The notes: generated by a model from the letters alone, not told the origin. A stretch of DNA of 64,000 bases from Rhizobiales bacterium Y(2018) (GCA_005502925.1 SCPD01000002.1:186001-250000), one strand, 5' to 3'; shown: positions 8,775 to 19,517, counted from the first letter of the stretch. Translations and numbers: made by a program.

Positions 8775-9698
8775 TTACGCGGCTCCTTTGCAATGGCGCA
8801 GAATGGCTTCCGCCAGAAGCCGCGCGGCGCGATTGGCGCGCTCGCGGCTGAACACGATCTGGAATGTGTCGTCATAGGTCATCCGGTCGGGCGCCAGCGC
8901 GCGCAACGCACCGGCACGGACCGAAGCCTCGGCATAGTGGCCCGGCAGGAAGCCGATATAGGCGCCCGACAGAAGCATCAGCAGCGTTCCCTCCATATGG
9001 GCGGTGACGGCATGCCAGTGGAAGTCGACGCCGCAGATCGGCGCCTCCTGCATATAGGAACGCCCGGCAAAAGGCTGGCCGGCGAGCAATTCGGGCGTCA
9101 GCTCCGCGTCGGCGACGGAAAAGAGTGAATTGCCGCGTCCGCAATAAAGATTCTGCCGCTCGGCGAAGACGTCGATCGCCTGCATGGTCTGGGCGCGCGG
9201 CTGCGCCGGCACCAGCACGATCTGATAGCGGCCGCTGAGCAGGCCCTGCATCAAGGCCTGGGGCGTGGCGATGTCGATATCGAGCAGCACCTTGGGCGCC
9301 GCTTTGGCGAAATCACCGATCGCCTGATCGAGGCCGAGCGTCCGATTGCTCTCCATCGCATCGACCGTGCCGAAAGCCAGCCGACCGACAAGCTCGCCCT
9401 GGATGTCGCTGACGGCGGTGAGGAAATGTTCGATCGAGCCGAAAAGATCGCGCACCGCCTCATGCAATTGCTTCCCCTCGGCGGTGAGGAAGAAGCCGCT
9501 GCGGCCGCGCTCGCACAATCTCAGTCCCAGCCGCTCCTCGAGATTTCGCATATGGAGCGAGATCGTCGCCTGGGTCATGCCGAGGCTGTCCTGGGCGGCC
9601 GAGAAGCCATTATGGCGCACAATCTCGGCAAAGACCCGCAGCAGCCGGAGATCCGTGTCGCTGAGGGTGCGGCGGCTTCTGGGCAGGGTGGCGGACAT
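8775..9698 (-). CDS. LysR-family transcriptional regulator, likely controlling the permease/oxidoreductase set
   Basis: 307 residues with an N-terminal LysR winged helix (about 12-70; DSLGMTQATISLHMRNLEE) and a substrate-binding domain. It is divergent from the 56-residue membrane protein, NCS1 permease and GMC oxidoreductase genes. The 119 bp between the divergent starts contain a 14-bp perfect palindrome. By position it should respond to the imported compound. It ends 3 bp from the plsC stop, in convergent orientation. Confidence 0.9.
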   Translation of the reverse strand: MSATLPRSRRTLSDTDLRLLRVFAEIVRHNGFSAAQDSLGMTQATISLHMRNLEERLGLRLCERGRSGFFLTAEGKQLHEAVRDLFGSIEHFLTAVSDIQGELVGRLAFGTVDAMESNRTLGLDQAIGDFAKAAPKVLLDIDIATPQALMQGLLSGRYQIVLVPAQPRAQTMQAIDVFAERQNLYCGRGNSLFSVADAELTPELLAGQPFAGRSYMQEAPICGVDFHWHAVTAHMEGTLLMLLSGAYIGFLPGHYAEASVRAGALRALAPDRMTYDDTFQIVFSRERANRAARLLAEAILRHCKGAA

Positions 9699-9726
9699 TC
9701 ATAGACAATCCGATATGTAAACGTAG

Positions 9727-9740
9727 AAAGATATATCTTT
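9727..9740. promoter_or_regulatory. Candidate LysR operator (14-bp palindrome)
   Basis: AAAGATATATCTTT is a perfect palindrome in the AT-rich divergent region, 28 bp upstream of the LysR start and 77 bp upstream of the small membrane protein gene. Position and symmetry fit an autoregulatory LysR site. Its function is inferred. Confidence 0.4.
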
Positions 9741-9817
9741 TTCAACGCAACGACCTTTGCTGTCCTGCTCCGACCCAAAAAACAGGGCTTAAGCCTCAAT
9801 CAGGGAAGGAAATTCAA

Positions 9818-9988
9818 ATGCTGGACCCCACCAGTGCCTGGTCGCACGAGCTCGACCGCCGTATCGCCCTTTACGAAGACCTGGAAGCCGCGGGAAAGCT
9901 CCCCGGCCGTCTGACTGCCCTGGATTATTGGGCGATGACTCTCCTGAGCGTCGCTCTGGTCGCCGGCTTCTGGCTCTGGGGGCGCTGA
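9818..9988 (+). CDS. 56-residue single-span membrane protein coupled to the NCS1 permease
   Basis: A short frame with a strong ribosome site (GGGAAGGA, 7 bp before the ATG). Residues 1-35 are hydrophilic and acidic/basic (SHELDRRIALYEDLEAAG); residues about 36-54 form one hydrophobic helix ending FWLWGR. The stop is followed after a single base by the permease start, so the two are surely co-translated. I do not recognise a named family. The arrangement suggests a small accessory subunit or regulator of the permease, as small single-helix proteins are known for other transporters. Confidence 0.75.
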   Translation: MLDPTSAWSHELDRRIALYEDLEAAGKLPGRLTALDYWAMTLLSVALVAGFWLWGR

Positions 9989-9989
9989 C

Positions 9990-11426
9990 ATGGCGAGCGT
10001 CGAGACGGACGAGTTCCAGCTGGCCGCCGAGCGCGGCGATGCACCCTTGCTGCCCTCTGAAAGACTCTGGGGCTTCTGGGAGTTCACCTATGCGAATTCG
10101 GCCCTGGCGATCGCCACCTGGGCCTTTCTGATCGGTGGCGCCGTCGGGCTGTTTGTCGGCCCGAAAGAGGGCATCGCCGCCATCGTGATCGGCAACATCA
10201 TCGGCGTCGTCCTGACCGCGCTTGCCACCTGTGTGGCGACCGGGCGCTACGGCATCGAGCAGTTCGTCTTCCTGCGCAGCATGTTCGGCGCCAATGGCAG
10301 CCGCATCGTCTATTTCCTCGCCGTGGTCTTCCTCACCATGGGCTGGCTCGCGGTGCTGGGACTTATGTTCGGCCGCTCGATCGAGGGCCTCGAAGGGCTG
10401 GCGGCCGGCGCCGCGGCGGCGCCGCAAAGCGGCTCAGGCCTTTCGGTGCTCATCGCCGCGGTCGGCGCCATCCTGCTCACCTGGTTCATCGTCGCCAAGG
10501 GACCGACCTCGATCAAGTTCTTCAACATGGTCGTGGCGCCGGCGCTGCTCGCGCTGATGGTCGTGATGATGGTGCTGATCCTGTCGAAGCATTCCTTCGC
10601 CGATCTGATGGCGATGAAGGCGCTTGATCCGCCTTTCGAGGACAACACGGTCAACTTCATCATCGCGATCGAGGTCAATATCGCCGCCGGCATGTCCTGG
10701 TGGCCTTATGTCGGCAATCTCGCGCGTCTCACCAAGACCGAGCGCACCGCGATGTGGCCCAATCTCATCGGCATCTTCGGCGCCGCCGCCTTGGGCGAGA
10801 CCGTCGGCCTTCTCGCCGCGGTGGCGCTCGGCAACAGTGATCCCACCATCTGGATGGCGCAGATCGGCGGCATCACCATCGGCATCATCGCGCTGGCCTT
10901 CGTCGCCTTCGCCAACATCACCAGCATGACCAACATCCTCTACACATCGGTCATCGGCCTGCGTCAGGTCGGCACTGGGTCTTTCCGCGCCATGCGCTGG
11001 GAAGTGCTGGCGCTGCTCTTCTGCCTGGTGCCGCTGTTCCTCGTCCTGTTCATGCCCGGAATCTATGACGGCTTCTTCAAGTTCCTGGTCTGGACATCGG
11101 CCTTGAACAGCGCTTTGACCGGCATCGGCATTGCCGACTTCTTCCTCCTGCGCAAGCAGAGGCTCAATCTGAGAGCGCTCTTCGCCAGCCCGCATGATCC
11201 GGCCTATCGCTTCTGGCAGGGCTTCAATCCGGCCGGGCTGATTGCACTCGCTGTCGGCTTCATCGTTTATGTCTGGGTGTTCAACCCGCAGACGCTGAGC
11301 CATGCGCCGGTCTTCGTCTATCTCACCGCCTCGATCCCGTCCTGCGTGGCGGCGGGCCTCGTGCATGTGCTCCTGACCTGGGCCTGGGTGCGCCGGCGCG
11401 GCTGGGGCGACTATCCGCAATCATAG
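9990..11426 (+). CDS. NCS1-family nucleobase/cation symporter-like permease
   Basis: 478 residues with about 12 hydrophobic spans. The N terminus (PSERLWGFWEFTYANSALAI) resembles NCS1 permeases such as CodB- and hydantoin-type carriers, where a W-x-F/Y-N-S motif opens helix 1. NCS1 proteins import purines, pyrimidines, allantoin, hydantoins, thiamine or pyridoxine with Na+ or H+. The next gene is a BetA-like oxidoreductase, so the cargo may carry an oxidisable hydroxyl. The start lies one base after the small membrane gene. The substrate is unresolved. Confidence 0.85.
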   Translation: MASVETDEFQLAAERGDAPLLPSERLWGFWEFTYANSALAIATWAFLIGGAVGLFVGPKEGIAAIVIGNIIGVVLTALATCVATGRYGIEQFVFLRSMFGANGSRIVYFLAVVFLTMGWLAVLGLMFGRSIEGLEGLAAGAAAAPQSGSGLSVLIAAVGAILLTWFIVAKGPTSIKFFNMVVAPALLALMVVMMVLILSKHSFADLMAMKALDPPFEDNTVNFIIAIEVNIAAGMSWWPYVGNLARLTKTERTAMWPNLIGIFGAAALGETVGLLAAVALGNSDPTIWMAQIGGITIGIIALAFVAFANITSMTNILYTSVIGLRQVGTGSFRAMRWEVLALLFCLVPLFLVLFMPGIYDGFFKFLVWTSALNSALTGIGIADFFLLRKQRLNLRALFASPHDPAYRFWQGFNPAGLIALAVGFIVYVWVFNPQTLSHAPVFVYLTASIPSCVAAGLVHVLLTWAWVRRRGWGDYPQS

Positions 11427-11442
11427 AAAGTGAAGCGAGGCC

Positions 11443-13131
11443 ATGTCCGACATCTATGATTACATCATCATCGGCGCCGGTTCGGCGGGCTGCGTCCTCG
11501 CCAACCGGCTGACCGAAGACGCGGCGACGAGCGTGCTGGTGCTCGAATTCGGCGGCAATGACCGCAGCATCTTCATCCAGATGCCGAGCGCCTTTTCGAT
11601 CCCGATGAATGGCAGCAAATACAACTGGCGTTATTACACCGAGCCCGAGCCCGGCCTTAACGGGCGGCGCATCCATTGTCCGCGCGGCAAGGTGCTGGGC
11701 GGCTCGTCGTCGATCAACGGCCTCGTTTATATGCGCGGGCATGCTCACGACTATGACGAATGGGAGAAGCTCGGCGCCCGCAACTGGGGTTATAGAAACT
11801 GCCTGCCTTATTTCCGCAAGGCCGAGACCTTCGCCGGCGGCGGTGACGATTATCGCGGTCAAGACGGGCCGCTCCATGTCAACAGCGGCAACGACATGGC
11901 CAACCCGCTCTGCAAGGCCTTCGTGGCGGCGGGGCAGGAGGCCGGCTATTCGATGACCACCGATCCGAACGGTTATATGCAGGAGGGCTTCGGCCCGATG
12001 CATATGACGGTCAAGAACGGCGTGCGCTGGTCGACGGCCAATGCCTATTTGCGTCCCGCGATGGCGCGGCCAAATCTGCGTGTCGTCACCCATGCTTTGA
12101 CGCACAGAGTGATCATCGGCGAGGGCCGTGCCGAGGGTGTCAAATACTCCGTCAACGGATCACTTCGCCAGGCCCGCTGCCGGCGCGAGGTCATCGTGGC
12201 GGCGGGAGCGATCGGCTCGCCGCATCTCCTGCAGCGCTCGGGCATCGGCCCGGCCCAGGTGCTCAATGCCGCCGGCATCGAGGCCGTGCACAAACTGCCG
12301 GGCGTCGGCGAGAATCTGCAGGATCATTCCGAGATCTACATCCAATATGCCTGCAAGCAGCCGATCACGCTCAACGGCCATATGGGGCCCTTGGGCCGGT
12401 TGCGCATCGGGCTCGAATGGCTGTTGTTCAAGCGCGGCCTCGGCGTCACCAATCATTTCGAGGCGGGTGGCTTCATCCGCTCGGACGTGTCCGTCGCCTG
12501 GCCCGACATCCAGTATCACTTCCTGCCCGCCGCCATGCGCTATGACGGCAAGCAGCCGCTCGACGGCCATGGCTTCATGGTGCTGACCGGCCCCAATAAG
12601 CCGAAGAGCCGCGGCCATGTGCGGGTGCGCTCGGCCGATCCGAATGAGCACCCGGCCATTCTCTTCAATTATCTCGATCGCGAGGAGGACCGCGAGGGCT
12701 TCCGGCGTTGTGTGCGGCTCACCCGCGAGATCATCGCGCAGCCCGCTTTCGATCCCTATCGGGGTGACGAGGTGGCGCCCGGTCCCGATGTCCAGAGCGA
12801 TGATGAGATCGATGACTTCGTGCGCCGGACGATGGAGACCACCTATCATCCTTGTGGCAGCTGCCGCATGGGCGAAGACGGAATGGCGGTGGTCGACAGC
12901 GAGCTCAGGGTGCGTGGGCTTTCCGGTCTCCGGGTCATCGACTCCTCGGTTTTCCCAAGCGAGCCCAATGCCAATCTGAACGCGCCGACCATCATGCTGG
13001 CCGAGCGCGCCGCCGATCTCCTGCGCGGCCGCCCGCTGCTGCCGGCCTCCAATGCGCCGGTCGGGTTGGCGGAGGGCTGGCAGAGCCGCCAGCGCCCGGG
13101 CCTGCCCCTGCGTCCGCTGTCACCGGCCTGA
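11443..13131 (+). CDS. GMC-family FAD oxidoreductase, BetA (choline dehydrogenase)-like
   Basis: 562 residues. The FAD-binding GAGSAGCVLANRL lies at about residues 9-21, the GMC signature GKVLGGSSSINGLVYMRG at about 83-100, and the C-terminal active-site region TTYHPCGSCRMG near 467 (catalytic His) with NLNAPTIM near 510. The overall spacing follows choline dehydrogenase. No betB, betI or choline carrier is near, and the partner is an NCS1 permease, so the true substrate may be another alcohol, for example a vitamin or a nucleoside-derived alcohol. It is 16 bp after the permease gene. Confidence 0.85.
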   Translation: MSDIYDYIIIGAGSAGCVLANRLTEDAATSVLVLEFGGNDRSIFIQMPSAFSIPMNGSKYNWRYYTEPEPGLNGRRIHCPRGKVLGGSSSINGLVYMRGHAHDYDEWEKLGARNWGYRNCLPYFRKAETFAGGGDDYRGQDGPLHVNSGNDMANPLCKAFVAAGQEAGYSMTTDPNGYMQEGFGPMHMTVKNGVRWSTANAYLRPAMARPNLRVVTHALTHRVIIGEGRAEGVKYSVNGSLRQARCRREVIVAAGAIGSPHLLQRSGIGPAQVLNAAGIEAVHKLPGVGENLQDHSEIYIQYACKQPITLNGHMGPLGRLRIGLEWLLFKRGLGVTNHFEAGGFIRSDVSVAWPDIQYHFLPAAMRYDGKQPLDGHGFMVLTGPNKPKSRGHVRVRSADPNEHPAILFNYLDREEDREGFRRCVRLTREIIAQPAFDPYRGDEVAPGPDVQSDDEIDDFVRRTMETTYHPCGSCRMGEDGMAVVDSELRVRGLSGLRVIDSSVFPSEPNANLNAPTIMLAERAADLLRGRPLLPASNAPVGLAEGWQSRQRPGLPLRPLSPA

Positions 13132-13191
13132 TCCGGCCGGGCCGGTTCACAGACGGGGGGAAATGGTCTAGATCACGCGCGGCTTCCGGAG

Positions 13192-14538
13192 ATGGAAAAG
13201 AGGCGCGTGAAGAAGGTCCACATCAAATCCTATGGCTGTCAGATGAATGTCTATGACAGCCAGCGCATGGGCGATCTCCTGGGTCCGCTCGGTTACGAAG
13301 CCGTGGCGGGGCCGGAAGAAGCCGATTTGATCATCCTCAACACCTGCCATATCCGCGAAAAAGCGGCCGACAAGGTCTATTCGGAACTCGGCAAATTGCG
13401 CCTGCTCAAGCAGGAACGGGCGAAGCAGGGCGGCGAAACGGTCATCGCGGTGGCGGGCTGCGTCGCCCAGGCCGAGGGTGAGGAGATCGTGCGCCGCGAA
13501 AAGGCGGTCGATCTGGTTTTCGGCCCGCAGACCTATCATCGTCTGCCCGATCTCCTGAAGGCACGTGTGGCGACGGGCAGAGCCGTCGTCGAGACCGAGT
13601 TTCCCCCCGAGGACAAGTTCGAGCATCTGGCGCGGACGCTGCCCAGACGCGGCGTCACCGCCTTCCTCACCGTGCAGGAGGGCTGCGACAAGTTCTGCAG
13701 CTTCTGCGTGGTGCCTTATACGCGTGGCAGCGAATTCTCGCGGCCCATGGCGCAGATCGAGGCCGAGGCGCGCGCCCTTGTCGACGCGGGTGTGCGCGAG
13801 ATCACGTTGCTCGGCCAGAATGTGAATGCCTATCATGGCGCCGGTCCGGATGGCGAGATCGCGACGCTTGCCCGGCTCATCACACATCTGTCACGCATCG
13901 ATGGCATTGAACGTTTGCGTTTCACTACTTCGCATCCGCGTGACATGTCGGACGATCTCATCGAGGCCCATGCCGAGAATCCCAAGCTCATGCCTTATCT
14001 GCATCTGCCCATCCAGGCCGGCAGCGACCGGGTGCTGAAGGAGATGAACAGGGGCCATCGCGCCGAGGAGTATCTGAAGCTCATCGCCCGCATCCGCAAA
14101 GCCAGGCCCGATATCGCCGTGTCGGGCGACTTCATCGTCGGCTTCCCGGGCGAGACCGAGGCCGATTTCGAGGCAACCCTGGCGGTTACCCGGGAGGTCC
14201 GTTACGCCGGTGCCTTCTCCTTCAAATATTCGCCGCGGCCAGGGACACCGGCCGCCGACCGAGCCGATCAGGTTCCTGAGGAGGTCAAGTCCGATCGCCT
14301 GGCCAGGCTCCAGGCGCTGCTCGGAACCCAGCAGAAGGACTTCAACCAGGCCTGTCTCGGCCGCCAGATGCCGGTTCTCCTGGAAAAGCCGGGCCGTCAT
14401 CCGGGCCAGCTGATCGGTCGTTCACCCTATCTGCAGGGCGTCTATCTTGACGCTAAGGGACATGCTATTGGGGACATGGTGAACGTGACCATCGACGCAG
14501 TTGGATCGAACGCCCTTTCGGCCCATATTCATCCCTGA
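13192..14538 (+). CDS. miaB: tRNA-2-methylthio-N6-dimethylallyladenosine synthase MiaB
   Basis: Radical-SAM methylthiotransferase that adds the ms2 group to i6A37 of tRNAs reading UNN codons. 448 residues. The N-terminal UPF0004 domain has the auxiliary-cluster cysteines (YGCQMN, NTCHIR, AGCVAQ). The radical-SAM CxxxCxxC is CDKFCSFC near residue 165. A TRAM domain closes the protein. A GTG 15 bp downstream of the chosen ATG, preceded by AAGAGG, is an alternative start. It leads the conserved cluster miaB-phoH-ybeY-corC. Confidence 0.95.
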   Translation: MEKRRVKKVHIKSYGCQMNVYDSQRMGDLLGPLGYEAVAGPEEADLIILNTCHIREKAADKVYSELGKLRLLKQERAKQGGETVIAVAGCVAQAEGEEIVRREKAVDLVFGPQTYHRLPDLLKARVATGRAVVETEFPPEDKFEHLARTLPRRGVTAFLTVQEGCDKFCSFCVVPYTRGSEFSRPMAQIEAEARALVDAGVREITLLGQNVNAYHGAGPDGEIATLARLITHLSRIDGIERLRFTTSHPRDMSDDLIEAHAENPKLMPYLHLPIQAGSDRVLKEMNRGHRAEEYLKLIARIRKARPDIAVSGDFIVGFPGETEADFEATLAVTREVRYAGAFSFKYSPRPGTPAADRADQVPEEVKSDRLARLQALLGTQQKDFNQACLGRQMPVLLEKPGRHPGQLIGRSPYLQGVYLDAKGHAIGDMVNVTIDAVGSNALSAHIHP

Positions 14539-14588
14539 ATGTCAGTGATTCTCCAGTCCAGAACCCCAGCCGAAGGAGCAGCTTCTCA

Positions 14589-15613
<1,025 letters not shown>

Positions 15614-15617
<4 letters not shown>

Positions 15618-16081
15618 TCGCCGCCATCGATATTGCCGACGACGCGTGGGCGCGTGTCGCGGATCTTGGATCCCTCACCGAACGCGCCATCCAGGCCACT
15701 CTGGCCCATATCGGCACGGACAAAAATGTCGAAATAAGCGTGCTCTTTGCGGGCGACGCAGAGGCGGCTACAATGAACGCACAATGGCGCGGGAAGGGCT
15801 ATGCGCCCAATATCCTGTCATTTCCCGCGCCGGCCGTGCATGATCTCCCTGAGGGAGAGGCGAGGCCGCTCGGCGATCTGATCTTGGCCGCCGGAACCGT
15901 GGCCCGCGAAGCGGAAGAACAAGGAAAGACATTGACGTCACATTTAACCCATCTCATCGTCCACGGAACCCTGCATCTCCTGGGGTTCGACCATATTGAG
16001 GATCAGGACGCCAGCCGCATGGAGGCGACGGAGATCGCCATCCTGAAAGGTCTCGGCGTGCCGGACCCGTACAACTCATGA
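15614..16081 (+). CDS. ybeY: Endoribonuclease YbeY
   Basis: 155 residues. A single-strand-specific metallo-endoribonuclease for 16S rRNA 3' maturation and ribosome quality control. The zinc motif HGTLHLLGFDH (H-x3-H-x5-H) is near residue 114. It starts within the phoH stop and its own stop overlaps corC, so phoH, ybeY and corC form one translationally coupled unit. Confidence 0.95.
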
Positions 16082-17082
16082 GCGACATAGGCCCCTCTCC
16101 CAAGCCCGACAGCCTGTTTTCCAGGCTGAAGGGCCTCTTCTCGCCCGACCGCGACGCCACGCTGAGGCAGAGCCTCGAAGGCGTCATCGCCAGCCACGAC
16201 GCGCAGAATCCGGCTGACATGATGCGCGCCGAGGCGAAGTCGATGATGCTCAACCTCATCAAATTCGCCGATCTGCGCGTCGATGACGTGATGGTGCCGC
16301 GCGCCGACATCGTGGCGATAGAGAGCAGCGCCACCATCAAGGACCTGCTCGAGCGTTTCATCGACGCCAATCATTCGCGCATGCCGGTCTATCGCGAAAC
16401 GCTCGACGATCTTTCCGGCATGATCCACATCAAGGATCTGGTGCGCTGGCTGGCCCAGAAGGGCGCCAAGACGCGCCGCCGCAAGGGCGCCAAGGACGGC
16501 AAGGACACGGTGCTCGCCGGCCTGTCGCTGTCGGCGACCGATCTCGCCATCGAGGTGAACGCAATCGGCATCGTGCGCGAGGTGTTGTTCGTGCCGCCCT
16601 CGATGCCGACCGCCGATCTTCTCATCAAGATGCAGTCGACGCATATCCATATCGCCATCGTGGTCGATGAATATGGCGGCACCGACGGGCTGGTCTCGAT
16701 CGAGGACCTGGTCGAAGAGATCGTCGGCGATATCTCCGACGAACATGATTCGGATGAGGAACTGGTCGTCAGCAATGGCGACGGCACCTTCACCGCCAGC
16801 GCCCGCGCCGATCTCCAGGAACTCGAGCAGCTTTTAGGCGTCGACTTCCTCCCCGAGGAGCGCGACGAGGAGACCGACACGCTGGGCGGCCTCATCTTCT
16901 CGATGTTCGGCCGCGTGCCGGTGCGCGGCGAGTTGCTGCGTCACAACAGCGGTGTCGAATTCGAAGTCCTCGACGCCGATCCGCGTCGCGTCAAGCGGGT
17001 GAAGATCCGTCCCGCGCGGCCGGAGCCCGAGCCGCAGGCGGCCGTGGAGCCGGTCCCGACAGAGAAGGACACGACGGGATAG
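16078..17082 (+). CDS. CorC/HlyC-type CBS-domain protein
   Basis: 334 residues. Two CBS domains (about 70-195, with VPRADI near 80 and DEYGG-DGLVSIEDLVEEIVG near 205) and a C-terminal CorC_HlyC transporter-associated domain (about 225-310). There is no N-terminal DUF21 membrane domain, so it is the soluble CorC type, linked in the family to Mg2+/Co2+ efflux and membrane integrity. It overlaps the ybeY stop by 4 bp. In many proteobacteria lnt follows; here a convergent LysE gene follows instead. Confidence 0.9.
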   Translation: MSDIGPSPKPDSLFSRLKGLFSPDRDATLRQSLEGVIASHDAQNPADMMRAEAKSMMLNLIKFADLRVDDVMVPRADIVAIESSATIKDLLERFIDANHSRMPVYRETLDDLSGMIHIKDLVRWLAQKGAKTRRRKGAKDGKDTVLAGLSLSATDLAIEVNAIGIVREVLFVPPSMPTADLLIKMQSTHIHIAIVVDEYGGTDGLVSIEDLVEEIVGDISDEHDSDEELVVSNGDGTFTASARADLQELEQLLGVDFLPEERDEETDTLGGLIFSMFGRVPVRGELLRHNSGVEFEVLDADPRRVKRVKIRPARPEPEPQAAVEPVPTEKDTTG

Positions 17083-17085
17083 CCG

Positions 17086-17733
17086 TCAGAGCCAGATCCG
17101 CAGTCCGCTCGCCAGTAGCTGCAGGCCGAAGAAGGCGAAGATCGCGCCGGCGCCGCCGGTGATGGCGCGTTCCGAGCGCGCATAGGCGGCGAGCGCACCG
17201 GGCCTCGTGAAGAGCCACAGGCAGGCGAGATAGTAGCTGAGCGACATGGCGATCATGAGCGCGACGCTGATGAGTCCCAGCCACAGCGGCCCGTGGATGA
17301 CCGAGGTGGTGGCGAACAGGCTCGCCACGAAAGCCAGCGTCTTGGGGTTCGACATGTTGGTGAGGAAGCCGGCGCGATAGGCGCTTTGCGGCGTGAAGTC
17401 CTGGGCCGGGCGCAAGGTTCTGAGCGCCCCGGGCCCGCCAGTCCAGGCTGAGCGCACGAGTGCCAAACCGCGCCAGATGAGATAGAGCCCGCCCACCACC
17501 TGGACGGCGCGGAAGGCGCCGGGAAACCGCTCGATGAACCAGGCGAGGCCGAACAGCCCGGCAAAGGCCCAGATCAGCATGGCGCTCTGGATGCCGGCGA
17601 CGGCCGCCACCGCCACCTTGCGTGGCGCGCTCACCGCGAGCCAGGTGAAGAGCAGCATATTGGGGCCGGGCGTCAGCACCGCCACCAGCCAGAAGGCGGC
17701 GAATGGTAGAAGGCTTTCGAGTCCGGGGCTCAC
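17086..17733 (-). CDS. LysE/RhtB-family exporter
   Basis: 215 residues with about six hydrophobic helices; the N-terminal LTPGPNML motif (residues about 18-25) is the LysE/RhtB signature. It exports amino acids or related small metabolites across the inner membrane. The GTG start one base after the preceding dehydrogenase stop removes an implausible basic extension present upstream in the same frame. The dehydrogenase and exporter probably form an operon. Substrate unknown. Confidence 0.85.
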   Translation of the reverse strand: MSPGLESLLPFAAFWLVAVLTPGPNMLLFTWLAVSAPRKVAVAAVAGIQSAMLIWAFAGLFGLAWFIERFPGAFRAVQVVGGLYLIWRGLALVRSAWTGGPGALRTLRPAQDFTPQSAYRAGFLTNMSNPKTLAFVASLFATTSVIHGPLWLGLISVALMIAMSLSYYLACLWLFTRPGALAAYARSERAITGGAGAIFAFFGLQLLASGLRIWL

Positions 17734-17734
17734 A

Positions 17735-18724
17735 TTACAGCATGGAAGGAAGAACGCGATCAGGCGGCTTGTGTCCGTCGACCCAGGTCTTGATGTTGAT
17801 GATGACCTTCTCGCCCATGTCGACACGGCCCTCGATCGTCGCCGAGCCCATATGCGGCAGGAGCACGGCGCGTTTGGCCCGGAGCAGGCGCGGATTGACC
17901 GCCGGCTCGTGTTCGAACACGTCGAGGCCGGCGCCGCCCAGTTCCTCGGCTTCCAGCATGCGGGCCAGAGCGTTTTCGTCGATCACCTCGCCGCGCGCCG
18001 TGTTCACGATGATCGCGTCCTTGCGCAAGAGCTTGAGGCGGCGCGCCGAGAGCAGGTGATAGGTGGCGGGCGTGTGCGGGCAATTGACCGACACGATGTC
18101 CATGCGCGCCAGCATCTGGTCGAGGCTTTCCCAGTAGGTCGCGTCGAGCTCCTCGGCGATCTTGGGATGGACCGGCTTGCGGTTGTGATAGTGAATCTGG
18201 AGGCCGAAGGCCTTGGCGCGCCGGGCGACCGCCTGGCCGATGCGCCCCATGCCGATGATGCCGAGCCGCTTGCCCCAGATGCGATGACCGAGCATCCAGG
18301 TCGGTGACCAGCCCTGCCAGCTGTTGTCGGGCCCGATGACGGCAGCCCCTTCGGTGATGCGCCGGGCCACCGCCATGATGAGCGCCATGGTCATGTCGGC
18401 GGTGTCTTCGGTGAGGACGCCCGGCGTGTTGGTGACGGTGATGCCGCGCGCGACCGCGGTCTCGACATCGATATTGTCGACCCCGGTGCCGAAATTGGCG
18501 ATGAGCTTCAACTGGTCGCCGGCCTGGCCGATCACCGCCTTGTCGATTCGGTCGGTGACGGTCGGCACCAGCACTTCGGCCTGCTTGACCGCTTCGATCA
18601 GCTCGTTGCGGCTGAACGGATGGTCGTCGGAGTTGAGCTTGGCGTTGAACAGCTCCATCATCCGGGTCTCCACCACATCGGGCAGTTTGCGGGTGACGAT
18701 GACCAGGGGTTTGCGCTTGGACAT
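17735..18724 (-). CDS. D-isomer 2-hydroxyacid dehydrogenase (glyoxylate/hydroxypyruvate reductase type)
   Basis: 329 residues. A substrate domain encloses a Rossmann NAD(P) domain with GMGRIG near residue 156. The catalytic triad Arg (NTARGEVID near 237), Glu (D-x-FEHEP near 265) and His (LLPHMGS near 285) is present. GTGVDNID near 78 is typical of glyoxylate reductases. It likely reduces glyoxylate or hydroxypyruvate. It is translated just ahead of the LysE exporter. The exact substrate is not provable from sequence. Confidence 0.9.
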   Translation of the reverse strand: MSKRKPLVIVTRKLPDVVETRMMELFNAKLNSDDHPFSRNELIEAVKQAEVLVPTVTDRIDKAVIGQAGDQLKLIANFGTGVDNIDVETAVARGITVTNTPGVLTEDTADMTMALIMAVARRITEGAAVIGPDNSWQGWSPTWMLGHRIWGKRLGIIGMGRIGQAVARRAKAFGLQIHYHNRKPVHPKIAEELDATYWESLDQMLARMDIVSVNCPHTPATYHLLSARRLKLLRKDAIIVNTARGEVIDENALARMLEAEELGGAGLDVFEHEPAVNPRLLRAKRAVLLPHMGSATIEGRVDMGEKVIINIKTWVDGHKPPDRVLPSML

Positions 18725-18905
18725 AAAATGTAACTCCGCGAGGCCGGCCATTGAGATAATCTTAACCTTGCATAGCCAAGGCTAGGCGGAAGGTTTATAG
18801 TACCGTTATCCGGCTCGTGTAGACGACATTTGCTGTCTAGCAGAGGGCATGGCAAAGACAAGCCCGGAGCCGGAAACGGCCGTGCATCGACCGAGGGGAA
18901 TGCAT

Positions 18906-19517
18906 ATGGTCAAGACTGCCGCGCCGCGGCGCAGAATCGGACCTGCGATTCTGGGGATAGCATGTATTGCTATCGCCGCTGCAACGGCGTGGTCGCTGGC
19001 GGCCGGTCAGCCTGACGGGCCGGGCTCGGCCAAGGCGGCTGCCGACATCACCGGATCAACGACGCCGATCGACAAGGCCAAGGGTCCCTCGGGCCTGCCG
19101 CTGCCCCGATTCGTTTCCCTGAAGGCTGACAAGATCAATGTCCGGCGCGGACCCTCGAGCGAGCACCAGGTCGCCTGGGTCTATCAGCGCAAGGGCCTGC
19201 CGGTCGAAATCACCGCCGAGTTCGAGAACTGGCGGCGCATCCGCGACAGCGACGGCGATGAGGGCTGGGTCTATCAGAGCATGCTGTCCGGCAAGCGCAT
19301 GGCGCTGGTGGCGCCCTGGCGCAAGCAGGAAGCCGTACCGATGTATGCGAGCCCGACCAATGCCGCCGGACTGGTTGCCATGGTCAAGGCCGGCGTGGTG
19401 GCGACGATCGAGGATTGCACCGGCGACTGGTGCAGCCTCAGTGCCTCCGGCTATCAGGGCTGGATCTCCCAGGCCATGCTCTGGGGCGCCTATCCGGGCG
19501 AGCAGATCGAGAAATAA
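18906..19517 (+). CDS. Membrane-anchored or secreted bacterial SH3-domain protein
   Basis: About 203 residues from an ATG with GAGGGG 7 bp upstream; an ATG at 18849 would add 19 residues but has poor spacing. A basic start and a hydrophobic helix (about residues 10-30) give a signal peptide or anchor. Two SH3-like repeats follow (about 75-130, with KINVRRGPS and W-x-R-I; and 140-200). Such proteins bind peptidoglycan or regulate cell-wall enzymes. The specific role is unknown. Confidence 0.82.
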   Translation: MVKTAAPRRRIGPAILGIACIAIAAATAWSLAAGQPDGPGSAKAAADITGSTTPIDKAKGPSGLPLPRFVSLKADKINVRRGPSSEHQVAWVYQRKGLPVEITAEFENWRRIRDSDGDEGWVYQSMLSGKRMALVAPWRKQEAVPMYASPTNAAGLVAMVKAGVVATIEDCTGDWCSLSASGYQGWISQAMLWGAYPGEQIEK

